DNA of 64,000 nt from Pseudolysobacter sp964466115 (GCA_964466115.1 CAYXMH010000001.1:257981-321980), one strand, 5' to 3'. Positions 26,604 to 35,691 are shown, counted from the first letter of the stretch. The notes: generated by a model not told the origin, from the sequence alone. Made by a program: numbers and translations.

Positions 26604-28484
26604 ATGCTGAAATTCTCCGATATCGCACTAAGACGCGGCCCCAATTTACTGTTTTCTAAGGCTAATTTTTCTTTGCACGCGTGCTGGCGTGTGGGGATCA
26701 CTGGCCGCAATGGATCCGGTAAGTCCAGTTTGTTGGCTTTGATTAGTGGGGAGTTGTCTCCCGATGCCGGTGAATTCGACCGTCCGCGCAACTGGATTCT
26801 GGCGCACGTGCGCCAAGAAACCCCAGCGCTTACCACCAGCGCCATCGACTACGTACTCGATGGAGACAGCGAATGGAGAGCGTTGGAAAGTGAGCTGCAA
26901 ATTGCGGAGGATGCCCACCAGGGTGAACGCATAGCGGCTTTGCACGAGCGCATGGCGGCGATTGACGGGTATAGCGCGCGGGCGCGGGCGGCTCGCCTAT
27001 TACATGGCTTGGGGTTTAAGCCGGAAGATGCCACCCGCCGCGTTTGCGATTTCTCCGGCGGTTGGCGCATGCGCTTGAACTTGGCCACGGCGTTGATGTG
27101 CCGCTCGGATTTGCTGCTCTTGGACGAACCGACGAATCATCTCGATCTTGATGCGGTGCTGTGGTTGGAAACCTGGCTGCGGTCGTACCCGGGTACGTTA
27201 TTATTGATTTCTCACGATCGAGAATTTCTCGATGCCGTGGTGACGCACGTGCTTAACATTGATCAAGACGGCGTCGAATTATTTGCCGGCAATGTCAGTG
27301 GTTACGAGCACAAACGCTCCGAGCGGCTCGCACAGCAACAATCGCTGTTGGAAAAACAAACTCGCGAACGCGCCCATCTGGAAAGTTTCGTTGAACGTTT
27401 TCGCGCCAAGGCCAGTAAAGCCCGTCAAGCGCAAAGCCGAATCAAGGCATTGGAGCGAATGACCGACTTGGCGCCGATCCGCGCCGCATCGCCGATCCAG
27501 TTTCAATTTCGTGCACCGATAACGTTACCGAATCCGCTGCTGGTCTTGGATCAAGTTGCAGCCGGCTACGGCGAACGGCGCGTGTTGGACGCCATCAAGT
27601 TTCGCCTTGCCCCGAGCGACCGCATCGCACTGTTAGGCGCTAATGGCGCCGGAAAATCCACTTTAATAAAATTGCTCGCCAATGCGTTAAAACCCATTAG
27701 CGGTGAACGCATCGAAGCCAAAGGGCTGCGGATTGGTTATTTTGCGCAACACCAATTGGAACAGCTGGATCCTCAAGCCACCCCGGTGGAACACCTAAAA
27801 CGACTCGATCCTGTTCTGGGTGAACAAGCGGCACGCGATTTTCTGGGCGGTTTTGGTTTTTCCGGCGAACGTGCGCTAATTCCAACGGCACCGTTCTCTG
27901 GCGGCGAAAAAGCACGGCTATGCCTTGCATTAACGGTATATCAGCGCCCGAATTTGTTGTTGTTGGATGAGCCAACCAACCATCTGGATCTTGATATGCG
28001 CGAGGCACTCACGGAGGCCCTGCAAGAGTTCGACGGTGCAATGGTATTGGTCGCACACGACCGTGCCTTAATCCGCGCCTGTTGCGACGATTTGATATTG
28101 GTGCACGACGGTCGCATCACACCCTACGAAGGGGACTTGGACGATTATGCGCGCTTCGTGGTGCGCGCAGAATCCAGTACCAGCTCGAACCCTGCCGCCA
28201 CCCCATCGCGCCGCGACGAACGCCGCGAGCGCGCGCAGCAACGTGCACGGGTAGCGCCATTGCGTTCCGAAATTTCTAAATTAGAAAAAAAGATTTCCAC
28301 TCTTTCGAAACAAATTAGCGAAATACAAGCGCGCTTATCAGATCCCGATGTATATGAATCGGAACAATCCACGCAACTGGGTAAATTGATTGAGCAGCAA
28401 ACCCAACTTAACCTTGAGCTCAGTGACAGCGAACACTTGTGGATGGAGGCCCATATCGCCCTGGAGGCGGCAGAACAGCTATAA
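26604..28484 (+). CDS. ABC-F family ATPase (YheS/Uup-like)
   Basis: 626 residues with two ABC modules and no membrane segment. Walker A sites: GITGRNGSGKSS (34-42) and LLGANGAGKSTL (about 343). Signature and Walker B blocks: VCDFSGGWRMRLNLA with LLLLDEPTNHLDLD, and APFSGGEKARLCLALT with LLLLDEPTNHLDLD. The interdomain linker is charged (ERAHLESFVERFRAKASKAR) and a C-terminal coiled coil ends the chain. ABC-F proteins act on ribosomes in the E-site region. The C-terminal coiled coil and the linker resemble YheS. sat-cysC starts 33 bases downstream. Confidence 0.93.
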   Translation: MLKFSDIALRRGPNLLFSKANFSLHACWRVGITGRNGSGKSSLLALISGELSPDAGEFDRPRNWILAHVRQETPALTTSAIDYVLDGDSEWRALESELQIAEDAHQGERIAALHERMAAIDGYSARARAARLLHGLGFKPEDATRRVCDFSGGWRMRLNLATALMCRSDLLLLDEPTNHLDLDAVLWLETWLRSYPGTLLLISHDREFLDAVVTHVLNIDQDGVELFAGNVSGYEHKRSERLAQQQSLLEKQTRERAHLESFVERFRAKASKARQAQSRIKALERMTDLAPIRAASPIQFQFRAPITLPNPLLVLDQVAAGYGERRVLDAIKFRLAPSDRIALLGANGAGKSTLIKLLANALKPISGERIEAKGLRIGYFAQHQLEQLDPQATPVEHLKRLDPVLGEQAARDFLGGFGFSGERALIPTAPFSGGEKARLCLALTVYQRPNLLLLDEPTNHLDLDMREALTEALQEFDGAMVLVAHDRALIRACCDDLILVHDGRITPYEGDLDDYARFVVRAESSTSSNPAATPSRRDERRERAQQRARVAPLRSEISKLEKKISTLSKQISEIQARLSDPDVYESEQSTQLGKLIEQQTQLNLELSDSEHLWMEAHIALEAAEQL

Positions 28485-28517
28485 TCCTTGGCTTCACATT
28501 CAAATAAAGCACACCCA

Positions 28518-30239
28518 ATGCCCCAGCTAATCGCTCCCCACGGTGATCGTCTCGTTAATTTGTTTTTACCCGATGCGGAACGGAGCACCGCACAACGCGA
28601 AGCCGCACATTTGCCTTCGTGGAACCTAACTGCACGTCAATTGTGCGATCTGGAATTGCTGTTGACCGGCGCATTTTCGCCGTTGTGCGGTTTTATGACG
28701 CGCGCCGACTACGAAGGGGTTTGCAGCAAGATGCGATTGGCATCGAACCTGCTCTGGCCGATACCCATCACTCTGGATGTGACGCAAGCGTTTGCCGATT
28801 CACTACACAACGCGCCCCGCATAGCCTTGCGCGACCCCGAGGGCGTGGCCATTGCCATATTGAATGTCGAAGAGAACTGGAAGCCCGATCAGGTACAGGA
28901 AGCCAGACAAGTTTTCGGCACAACCGATCCATTGCACCCCGGCGTAAATTACTTGCTTAACCATTGTCATCCGGTTTATTTGGGTGGCCGTGTTGAAGGC
29001 TTACAACAACCCGCGCATTACGATTTCGGCCACTTGCGTCTAACGCCCAGCGAACTGCGTGCGCAGTTCAAAAAACTTGGTTGGCAACGCGTGGTTGCGT
29101 TTCAAACCCGCAATCCAATGCACCGAGCTCATCAGGAGCTTACGTTCCGCGCCGCGCAACTGGCAGAAGCGAATCTGCTGATCAATCCCAGCGTCGGAAT
29201 GACCAAACCCGGCGATATCGATCACTACACCCGGGTTCGCTGTTACGAAAAGTTAATCGCGCATTACCCTGAACAAACCACCATGCTAAGCCTGCTGCAC
29301 CTGGCGATGCGCATGGGCGGACCGCGCGAAGCGATGTGGCATGCGATTATTCGCAAAAATCACGGCTGCACCCACTTTATTGTGGGACGTGATCATGCCG
29401 GGCCCGGCAACAGCGCAGATGGCACACCTTTTTATGGTCCCTACGACGCGCAAAAATTGGTTCTCGCTCATCAAGACGAGCTTGGCATCACCATGATGCC
29501 ATTCCAAGAAATGGTTTATGTTGAAGAGCGCGCACAACATATCGCCGCCGATGAAGTACAGCCGGGCGAAACCATTCGCAATATTTCCGGCACGGAATTG
29601 CGCCGCCGTTTGCATGAAGGTCTTGATATTCCGGACTGGTTTACTTACCCCGAGGTGGTTGAAGAACTACGCCGTACTCATCCAGCCCGGCATAAACAGG
29701 GTTTCACGGTATTCTTTACCGGCTTATCGGGCGCCGGTAAATCCACCCTCGCTAACGCATTATTGGTGCGCTTACTGGAACTGGGTTCTCGCCCAGTCAC
29801 GCTGCTCGACGGCGACATCGTGCGCAAGCACCTATCAAGCGAACTTGGCTTTTCGCGCGAGCATCGGAATCTCAATGTGCAACGAATTGCTTTTGTTGCA
29901 TCGGAAATCACGAAGAACGGCGGCGTCGCAATTTGTGCGCCGATCGCCCCGTATGCAAAAGCGCGTAGCGAAGCGCGCGAAATGATCAGCTGCTATGGGC
30001 CCTTCATCGAGGTTTACATCGCTACACCCTTGGATGTTTGCGAAACGCGCGACCGCAAAGGCCTTTATGCCTTGGCACGCTCCGGAAAGCTGCAAGGGTT
30101 TACGGGCATTAGCGATCCTTATGAAGTACCCGAACACCCGGATTTGAGAATTGATACCAGCAACATCAATCCGGACTCCGCCGTGCAACAAATTGTGCTT
30201 AAACTCGAGGCTTTTGGCTTGATTCGCCCAATCGATTAA
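28518..30239 (+). CDS. Fused sulfate adenylyltransferase / adenylylsulfate kinase
   Basis: 573 residues. The N-terminal PUA-like and ATP sulfurylase domains (to about 385) show FQTRNPMHRAHQELT, the HxxH-type site, and FIVGRDHAGPGNSADG. The C-terminal APS kinase (about 395-570) has the P-loop FFTGLSGAGKST and DGDIVRKHLSSELGFS. One chain therefore activates sulfate to APS and phosphorylates it to PAPS. The organism here uses the monomeric Sat type and not the CysD/CysN heterodimer in this locus. The ATG at 28518 begins the conserved domain; an upstream TTG adds ten unlikely residues. Its stop codon overlaps that of the convergent peroxidase gene within one TTAA. Confidence 0.93.
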   Translation: MPQLIAPHGDRLVNLFLPDAERSTAQREAAHLPSWNLTARQLCDLELLLTGAFSPLCGFMTRADYEGVCSKMRLASNLLWPIPITLDVTQAFADSLHNAPRIALRDPEGVAIAILNVEENWKPDQVQEARQVFGTTDPLHPGVNYLLNHCHPVYLGGRVEGLQQPAHYDFGHLRLTPSELRAQFKKLGWQRVVAFQTRNPMHRAHQELTFRAAQLAEANLLINPSVGMTKPGDIDHYTRVRCYEKLIAHYPEQTTMLSLLHLAMRMGGPREAMWHAIIRKNHGCTHFIVGRDHAGPGNSADGTPFYGPYDAQKLVLAHQDELGITMMPFQEMVYVEERAQHIAADEVQPGETIRNISGTELRRRLHEGLDIPDWFTYPEVVEELRRTHPARHKQGFTVFFTGLSGAGKSTLANALLVRLLELGSRPVTLLDGDIVRKHLSSELGFSREHRNLNVQRIAFVASEITKNGGVAICAPIAPYAKARSEAREMISCYGPFIEVYIATPLDVCETRDRKGLYALARSGKLQGFTGISDPYEVPEHPDLRIDTSNINPDSAVQQIVLKLEAFGLIRPID

Positions 30240-30829
30240 CGGCTCGGATTATTTTTTTTAACGTCCGGATCGGTGGCCGGTTTCTCACTCAAAAGGCTCT
30301 CGATGATGCCCTCCAACCTCGAATCATCGGGCGTTACGTTACTGGGGAAATCGGCTCTTACTTTGCCATTCCGGTCAATTACATATTTATAAAAATTCCA
30401 TTCGGGATAATGTCCTTTTGATTCATCCGCCAGGTGATCGTAAAAGGGGTGCGCCTGACCTTTTTTGACGTGCAATTTTTCAAACATGGGAAATTTCACC
30501 CCGTAGGTCAGTGTGCAGAAATCTTTTATTTCCGCTTCCGTACCGGGCTCCTGGTTGCGAAAGTCGTTGGACGGAAACCCAATAACGCTAAAACCCCGAT
30601 CGGCATACTTGTCGTGCAGTTTTTCAAGCGCTTCGTATTGCGGGGTGAAGCCGCATTTGCTCGCGGTATTGATCACTAACAAAACCTTGCCGACAAATTG
30701 ATTGCATAGACTGACTGTATCTTGTCCCGCAAGTGGGCGAAATTCCATGTTCAATAAATCACTACAGCCGAAAGCGTTGACCATAAAAATCGCAGTTGCG
30801 CATGCTAATAAGCTTCGTTTATCCATCAT
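30236..30829 (-). CDS. Exported glutathione peroxidase family protein
   Basis: 197 residues. Cysteine-type glutathione/thioredoxin peroxidase fold: VLLVINTASKCGFTPQYEAL with the peroxidatic cysteine, VIGFPSNDFRNQEPG, and EWNFYKYVIDRNGKV with the Trp-Asn pair. Cys replaces selenocysteine. The N-terminus adds about 30 residues with a hydrophobic stretch and AFGC, so it may be a lipoprotein or exported protein, unlike cytosolic BtuE. The reductant is probably thioredoxin or glutathione. A divergent operon with a palindromic operator starts 124 bases away. Confidence 0.9.
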   Translation of the reverse strand: MMDKRSLLACATAIFMVNAFGCSDLLNMEFRPLAGQDTVSLCNQFVGKVLLVINTASKCGFTPQYEALEKLHDKYADRGFSVIGFPSNDFRNQEPGTEAEIKDFCTLTYGVKFPMFEKLHVKKGQAHPFYDHLADESKGHYPEWNFYKYVIDRNGKVRADFPSNVTPDDSRLEGIIESLLSEKPATDPDVKKNNPSR

Positions 30830-30879
30830 ATAAACCTAACTAGCTGTAAATAAAAAGATTTTTTAAATGCGTTTGTGCA

Positions 30880-30907
30880 TTGACTTTGATAATTTTAGTG
30901 TTATAGT
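30880..30907 (+). promoter_or_regulatory. Sigma70-type promoter of the gntR-ABC operon
   Basis: TTGACT at 30880-30885 and TATAGT at 30902-30907 with a 16-base spacer. The -10 box lies inside the palindrome described next; the first ATG is 46 bases downstream of the -10. Confidence 0.6.
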
Positions 30908-30920
30908 TAACTACAACACT
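30897..30920. promoter_or_regulatory. 24-base palindromic operator, probably for the GntR/YtrA-type repressor
   Basis: Half sites AGTGTTATAGTT and AACTACAACACT pair at 11 of 12 positions. It covers the -10 element, so binding would block transcription. The second gene of the operon encodes a GntR family regulator of the YtrA type, whose members usually control their own ABC operon through such sites. Binding is inferred. Confidence 0.68.
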
Positions 30921-30952
30921 ATCAATACAGATCACCTACAAAGGAGGTCCCT

Positions 30953-31294
30953 ATGAACCTGTATGTTTTCACTCGATCCCTACTTGGCTTTGGTTTTTTA
31001 GCATTAATGGTTGCCCTTCTGACCGCACAACAAGTGACTTCGAACACCACTAGGCATTCAAGCGTACAACAAACACGCAGCCATATGGCTGAACCGATGC
31101 CAGCGGTAGTACTAGCCGCAGTTACGGTGCGTCCCAGCGCGGAGGAAATGATGGCTGCATTGCGTGACTCCGGTGAGGCATCGCAAACAACGCGATCGAA
31201 TATCGCCAATGCGACCGCAGCGCTGCCTCGATTGATCTGGGATATGCCCTATTATTCTTTCGGTAACGTACTGCCGCGCGTAACCAAGGATTGA
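30953..31294 (+). CDS. Small membrane or exported protein, first gene of gntR-ABC operon
   Basis: 113 residues, no family recognised. It has a perfect AAAGGAGG five bases before the ATG, the strongest ribosome site in the region, so it is certainly translated. One hydrophobic segment (SLLGFGFLALMVALLTA, about 9-25) could be an uncleaved anchor or signal peptide; the rest is polar with Ser/Thr and a patch EEMMAALRDSGEASQ. The stop overlaps nothing but the GntR start comes two bases later, so the proteins are coordinately made. Possible roles are an accessory subunit or sensor for the ABC system; this is conjecture from position only. Confidence 0.72.
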   Translation: MNLYVFTRSLLGFGFLALMVALLTAQQVTSNTTRHSSVQQTRSHMAEPMPAVVLAAVTVRPSAEEMMAALRDSGEASQTTRSNIANATAALPRLIWDMPYYSFGNVLPRVTKD

Positions 31295-31296
31295 AC

Positions 31297-31671
31297 ATGA
31301 GCATCACCTGGAACGACAACTTGCCGATCTATCGCCAATTACGTGACCGCGTCGTGGCCATGATTTTGGATGGGGAACTGAAACAAGGCGATGCCCTACC
31401 GTCGGTGCGGCAAGTGGCGGCGGACTTTCAACTCAATCCGATCACGGTGTCCAAAGCCTACCAGGAGTTAGTCGATGATAATTTGGTTGAAAAACGGCGA
31501 GGTTTGGGTATGTACGTAACCGATGGTGCGCGCGAAACGTTGCTGCTCTCTGAACGCGAACGTTTCCTGAAAGAAGAATGGCCGCAGTTATACGCGCGGC
31601 TAAAACGCATGGGCATTGACCTGCCCATGCTGATTGCTGCGGCAGAGAAAGCGGAAGGAGCCAACCGATGA
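31297..31671 (+). CDS. GntR family transcriptional regulator, YtrA subfamily
   Basis: 124 residues. A short GntR protein consisting of a winged helix domain (LPIYRQLRDRVVAMILDGELKQGDALPSVR, here seen as the blocks PIYRQLRDRV and LPSVRQVAADFQLNP) and a small C-terminal helix pair of about 50 residues, the build of the YtrA subfamily. NPITVSKAYQEL is the recognition helix. YtrA members repress adjacent ABC transporter operons; the 24-base palindrome over the promoter is the likely target. Its stop overlaps the ATPase start by four bases (ATGA). Confidence 0.92.
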   Translation: MSITWNDNLPIYRQLRDRVVAMILDGELKQGDALPSVRQVAADFQLNPITVSKAYQELVDDNLVEKRRGLGMYVTDGARETLLLSERERFLKEEWPQLYARLKRMGIDLPMLIAAAEKAEGANR

Positions 31672-32525
31672 ACACTATCGTACACGCTCACGGCTTGAGC
31701 AAACGCTACGGAACCACCGTGGCGTTAGATAACATCAATTTAGACATCGCACCTGGGCGCATCGTTGGCCTCATCGGCCCGAATGGAGCGGGCAAAACCA
31801 CTGCACTAAAGGCGATCTTGGGCTTGAGTGAATTCGATGGTGAACTATCCGTGCTGGGACTTAACCCGCGCACCGAACGGCATCAATTAATGCAGCACGT
31901 CAGCTTTATTGCCGATGTGGCAGTATTGCCGCGTTGGCTGCGTGTGGGCGAAGCGGTCGATTTCGTCGCCGGGGTTCATCCTAAATTTTCGCGCGAAAAA
32001 TGCTTGAGCTTTCTTGCACGCACCAAGCTCAAACCGGAAATGAAAGTACGACAATTGTCCAAGGGCATGATCGTACAGTTGCATCTTGCCTTGGTGATGG
32101 CCATTGATGCGAAACTCTTGGTGCTGGATGAGCCAACACTTGGACTGGACATTTTATACCGAAAAGAATTCTATCAAAGTTTACTTAATGATTATTTTGA
32201 TGCCGACAAAACCATCATTGTCACAACGCATCAAGTCGAGGAAATCGAGCACATACTCACCGATTTAATCTTCATCAAAGACGGAAAAATTGCGCTTAAT
32301 GCGACCATGGACGAGGTGAATGAACGCTTTGCCGAAGTATTGGTGAACAACGATAACGCCGATGCGGCCCGAGCGCTAAAACCTTTGGATGAACGCCAAG
32401 TATTTGGCAAATTTATCTTCCTGTTCGATGGCGTGGATCAGAGCAAACTCGCGGCACTCGGCGAATTGCGCCAGCCTGGGGTCGCCGATTTGTTCGTCGC
32501 AACAATGAAAGGAGCGTACGCATGA
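31668..32525 (+). CDS. ABC transporter ATP-binding protein (YtrB-like)
   Basis: 285 residues. Walker A LIGPNGAGKTTALKA near residue 37, the Q-loop region, signature variant VRQLSKGMIVQLHLALVM and Walker B LLVLDEPTLGLD, followed by TTHQVEEIEHI. The C-terminal 70 residues are the extension seen in ABC-2 type exporters. It pairs with the permease that follows with a four-base overlap. In the signature the usual LSGG is LSKG, which is common in this subfamily. The substrate is unknown; YtrA-regulated exporters are often induced by cell-wall or membrane stress. Confidence 0.93.
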   Translation: MNTIVHAHGLSKRYGTTVALDNINLDIAPGRIVGLIGPNGAGKTTALKAILGLSEFDGELSVLGLNPRTERHQLMQHVSFIADVAVLPRWLRVGEAVDFVAGVHPKFSREKCLSFLARTKLKPEMKVRQLSKGMIVQLHLALVMAIDAKLLVLDEPTLGLDILYRKEFYQSLLNDYFDADKTIIVTTHQVEEIEHILTDLIFIKDGKIALNATMDEVNERFAEVLVNNDNADAARALKPLDERQVFGKFIFLFDGVDQSKLAALGELRQPGVADLFVATMKGAYA

Positions 32526-33493
32526 ACGCGTTTACTTGGTTACTAAAACGCGAATATTGGGAGAACAAGGGCGGAATGTTTTGGGCCCCCGTTTGGACTG
32601 CAGGTGTGCTGTTGTTTTTCACGTTGTGCGCACTGGTTATTGGAATTGTGTTTGAAAAGCACATCCAAGGCACAATCCATATCGGCATCCCGTTAAAAGA
32701 CCTGGTTAACGGCGCCGCCACCGATCACATGCGCGAAATCGGCTTTGGTTTGGATGCGTCCCTTGCCGGCTTTGTCATGATTATGCAAATGGTACTGTTT
32801 TTCGTATTGTTCTTTTACTTGCTTGGCGCACTTTATGACGACCGCCGCGACCGCAGCGTCTTATTTTGGAAATCCCTGCCGATTTCAGACATGGAAACGG
32901 TGATCTCCAAATTAATCACTGCAGCGATTGTGGCACCGTTGCTGACATTCGCTATAACCGTTGTTTTACACATTGCTTATCTTTTACTGTTGAGCTTAAC
33001 CGCACTTATGCACGGCGTTAACCCGATTACTCTGATTTGGTTATCCGCATCGCCACTTAGACTGTGGGCGAAATTGCTGGTTCTAATACCCATCAACGCG
33101 CTGTGGGCATTACCCACCTATGGCTGGCTACTGCTGTGCTCAAGCCTTGCTCGCAGCAAGCCGTTCTTGTGGGCGATAGTACCTCCGGTCATTATCGGCT
33201 GGGGATTGGCGATGTTCGACGTGCTGAACAATTTTTCGCTCCCCAACAGCTGGTACTGGCGCCATGTGTTTCTTCGCTGGCTGTTCAGTATTTGTCCCGG
33301 TAGTTGGAATTTTCAAGACACAATGATGCGTAAAGTCAACTTTGAGGGTGAGGGTCCGATAGGCTTAGTTACCTGGACCAACATGAGCGAAGCGTTATTA
33401 TCTCCGTCAATGTGGATCGGAGCCTTTGCCGGCACCGCAATGATCATTGCCGCGGTATATTTTCGCCGCTATCGCACTGAAAGCCAAAGTTAG
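32522..33493 (+). CDS. ABC-2 type permease
   Basis: 323 residues with six likely membrane segments (near residues 22-40, 80-105, 140-165, 190-215, 225-245 and 295-312). The start WLLKREYWENKGGMFWAP and the block YDDRRDRSVLFWKSLPISD are typical of the permease partners in YtrA-controlled ABC operons. It should form the membrane channel for the ATPase encoded just before. The gene is the last of the operon and is followed by a strong hairpin terminator 14 bases downstream. Confidence 0.9.
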   Translation: MNAFTWLLKREYWENKGGMFWAPVWTAGVLLFFTLCALVIGIVFEKHIQGTIHIGIPLKDLVNGAATDHMREIGFGLDASLAGFVMIMQMVLFFVLFFYLLGALYDDRRDRSVLFWKSLPISDMETVISKLITAAIVAPLLTFAITVVLHIAYLLLLSLTALMHGVNPITLIWLSASPLRLWAKLLVLIPINALWALPTYGWLLLCSSLARSKPFLWAIVPPVIIGWGLAMFDVLNNFSLPNSWYWRHVFLRWLFSICPGSWNFQDTMMRKVNFEGEGPIGLVTWTNMSEALLSPSMWIGAFAGTAMIIAAVYFRRYRTESQS

Positions 33494-33507
33494 ACAATGG
33501 TGCAAAT

Positions 33508-33538
33508 AAAAAGAGCCGCGACTTTCGCGGCTCTTTTT
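33508..33538 (+). terminator. Strong Rho-independent terminator, probably bidirectional
   Basis: A 14-bp perfect stem including A/T tails (AAAAAGAGCCGCGA with TCGCGGCTCTTTTT) and a 3-base loop. It ends the ABC operon and, read on the other strand, the OmpA-family gene. Confidence 0.88.
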
Positions 33539-33559
33539 AGCAACTAAAAATGAATCGAA

Positions 33560-34564
33560 CTATTGCTCGACCAATTCCACTCGCCGATTTTTAGCCCGCC
33601 CAGCATCGCTTGAGTTGCTAGCCACCGGAGCCAAATTGGCCACGCCATAAGCCGCCATCCTTCCCGCCTCGACTCCATATTGTGTGGACAATGCCCGAGT
33701 AACGGCTTCGGCACGCCGCTGCGATAAATTGCGATTGTAATCAAGCGCGCCCTGATTATCGGTGTGACCGACGATATACACTTTCAGCTTCGGATTCGAT
33801 TTCATCAATTTCGCCATTTCATCCAACTGCGGTTTCGACTCAGGCTTTATCTCGGCTTTGTCGGTATCAAAATAAAGGCCGTAAATCGCAATCTTGCCTT
33901 CAGCGTTTAAACCTTTGCTCATGGCATCGGCATCGATCGAGACCATGCCGCGATCCATTGCCTTGGTTTCGATGATTTCAACAAAGGTAGCGACGCGTTT
34001 ACCAGCGGACATATCGGCGGAATTCTCCTGCATTGCCGAAAACACTATGATGTAAACCTCGCTACCATCCGGCTTATTCACCACCGCCGCGACATACCGC
34101 TCATCTTCTGTATTAATCGAATACGCGTATTCGGTAATTTGATGACCAGTCATTTTGTGGGCACTGGCAGGCTCGGAATAAAGCGCCATAGAAAATTGCG
34201 GCCCACATTGCGCTCCCGCGCATTCCCACAAAGTTTTGGCGTTCGCCTTGGTTAAGGCTTCGCGATAATTGCGCATCACTTCCAATGAGGTGCGCAATTC
34301 CGGCGCTTGATAAAGAATTCGAGTGCGGCGGCCTTCTACTCGTTTCGTCGTAGTGAAGCCGCGTTTACCGTCTTTCAGATAAGCGGGCGATAATGGAATA
34401 TCGGATTCGCCATACTCTTCTTTTATCTGCCCAATGATGACCGAACCCGTATAGCGCGACATCATTGGATGATCCCCGCTCCCAGGAACGTCGCTGGTGG
34501 CCGCAAGTGCAGTAACGCTGATTAGACTTGCAATAAAAAATAATCGCCGATATATGGAAGCCAT
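33560..34564 (-). CDS. OmpA family protein with DUF4892-like N-terminal domain
   Basis: 334 residues, the ATG chosen gives a signal peptide ending TALAA-T; codons upstream in frame are AT-rich and lack a signal. The C-terminal OmpA domain (about 220-334) binds peptidoglycan: IAIYGLYFDTDKAEIKPES, VYIVGHTDNQGALDYN, LSQRRAEAVTRAL, and AGRAKNRRVEL. The N-terminal part starts VPGSGDHPMMSRYTGS and resembles the DUF4892 domain found in front of OmpA domains; that assignment is from memory of the opening motif and is moderate. It should be periplasmic and cell-wall-bound. Confidence 0.87.
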   Translation of the reverse strand: MASIYRRLFFIASLISVTALAATSDVPGSGDHPMMSRYTGSVIIGQIKEEYGESDIPLSPAYLKDGKRGFTTTKRVEGRRTRILYQAPELRTSLEVMRNYREALTKANAKTLWECAGAQCGPQFSMALYSEPASAHKMTGHQITEYAYSINTEDERYVAAVVNKPDGSEVYIIVFSAMQENSADMSAGKRVATFVEIIETKAMDRGMVSIDADAMSKGLNAEGKIAIYGLYFDTDKAEIKPESKPQLDEMAKLMKSNPKLKVYIVGHTDNQGALDYNRNLSQRRAEAVTRALSTQYGVEAGRMAAYGVANLAPVASNSSDAGRAKNRRVELVEQ

Positions 34565-34644
34565 TTTTTCACCATTTATAAGTTTATAAAAATAATTAAT
34601 CAACATACGCTTTGAAAGCAACAGCGAACGCAAAAAATACCTTT

Positions 34645-35469
34645 CTAAAATGCGTCTTCAAACCCGTAATTTAAAATTGTATCGGTATCACAGGTGGAAT
34701 ACCAATGTGGGACACTGCCAGTGGCGGTGTCCCACGCTGCACTGGATGTCGCCGCCAGCGTGTTCGGGCAGAGTCGCGATCCGGTTGCAAATAGCGAGCT
34801 CGATGGCACAGGAGCTGTACCGGTGACGAGATTGTTATCGACATAAAAATTATGCAAACTGCTTAACGTCGATAAATCGGGCAAAGACCCGATTAAACCG
34901 TTGTCGCTTACGTCAAAACGATCCAATAAATTCATTCCCGCCAAACTGGGAATAACACCGACTAAATGGTTATTGTGCACCACAAACTGGCGCAAACTGG
35001 TGCTCAACGCTGGAATAGTTCCCGTTAACGTATTGCTGTCAGCATAAAAAGCTTCCAATTGTGTTAGCGACGGCAACCAGGCGAGGGTTCCGGTCAAATT
35101 ATTACTGCTGATATCAAGATAGGTTAAACCGGTGAACCCGCTGAGATTGGGAAGCGCACCACTTAAATTATTGGCTCCGAGATCAAGCTCGATCACATGC
35201 CTATAGCCGTTTATTGCGTCGAAAACCGAGCCGCAGATAACACCATACCAACCACCACCCGGCGAGCTCTCACACTCGGTTCCAGCGGCTCCATTCCAAT
35301 TATGATTCTGCGACCAATGGTCACCATCAGTATTTGTATATAAGGTAATCAATAATGACCTTTCAGCCGGCGGAACTTGTGCCAGAACCGCTGTAGACCC
35401 TAACCCCACAAGATTTAGTATCAGAAAAATCCCAGCCCGCAGAATGCAGGTTGCGTGTAATGAGTGCAT
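34645..35469 (-). CDS. Exported plant-type leucine-rich-repeat protein with G-F tail
   Basis: 274 residues. The ATG has AGGAG ten bases upstream and opens a signal peptide ending AVLA-Q. Then comes a cap like that of plant LRR proteins (LLITLYTNTDGDHWSQNHNW and WYGVICGS) and five to six repeats of the LxxLxxLDLxxNxLSGxLP type, for example LTYLDISSNNLTGTL and LLDRFDVSDNGLIGSLP. Such proteins mediate protein-protein contacts; no enzyme domain is visible. The chain ends CDTDTILNYGFEDAF, one of the five related C-terminal tails in the window. Its ligand is unknown. Confidence 0.88.
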   Translation of the reverse strand: MHSLHATCILRAGIFLILNLVGLGSTAVLAQVPPAERSLLITLYTNTDGDHWSQNHNWNGAAGTECESSPGGGWYGVICGSVFDAINGYRHVIELDLGANNLSGALPNLSGFTGLTYLDISSNNLTGTLAWLPSLTQLEAFYADSNTLTGTIPALSTSLRQFVVHNNHLVGVIPSLAGMNLLDRFDVSDNGLIGSLPDLSTLSSLHNFYVDNNLVTGTAPVPSSSLFATGSRLCPNTLAATSSAAWDTATGSVPHWYSTCDTDTILNYGFEDAF

Positions 35470-35628
35470 GGATGGATATCTCCTCGTAAAACAGCGCTGG
35501 CGTGGACCGCCTTCGCCTATAGTACGCAAGTAGAACCACTCTACGTCAACTGCAGTAAGGTATTAAACCTTCCATGCCATTGCGGTCGACGGAGAGGAAG
35601 AAGCGAAAGTATAGATGGGCCGCCGCTT

Positions 35629-35651
35629 AACGCATGCTGAAAGCATGCGTT
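35629..35651. repeat. Perfect 10-bp stem hairpin downstream of the short HzsA-related gene
   Basis: AACGCATGCT pairs with AGCATGCGTT around a GAA loop, 40 bases past the stop of the gene at 35692. On the plus strand it is followed by TTTTG, but no plus gene ends here; on the minus strand there is no T-run, so a terminator role is uncertain. Confidence 0.4.
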
Positions 35652-35691
35652 TTGTACCCACGCATGGAATATCAACCTGGTATCACTGGTT

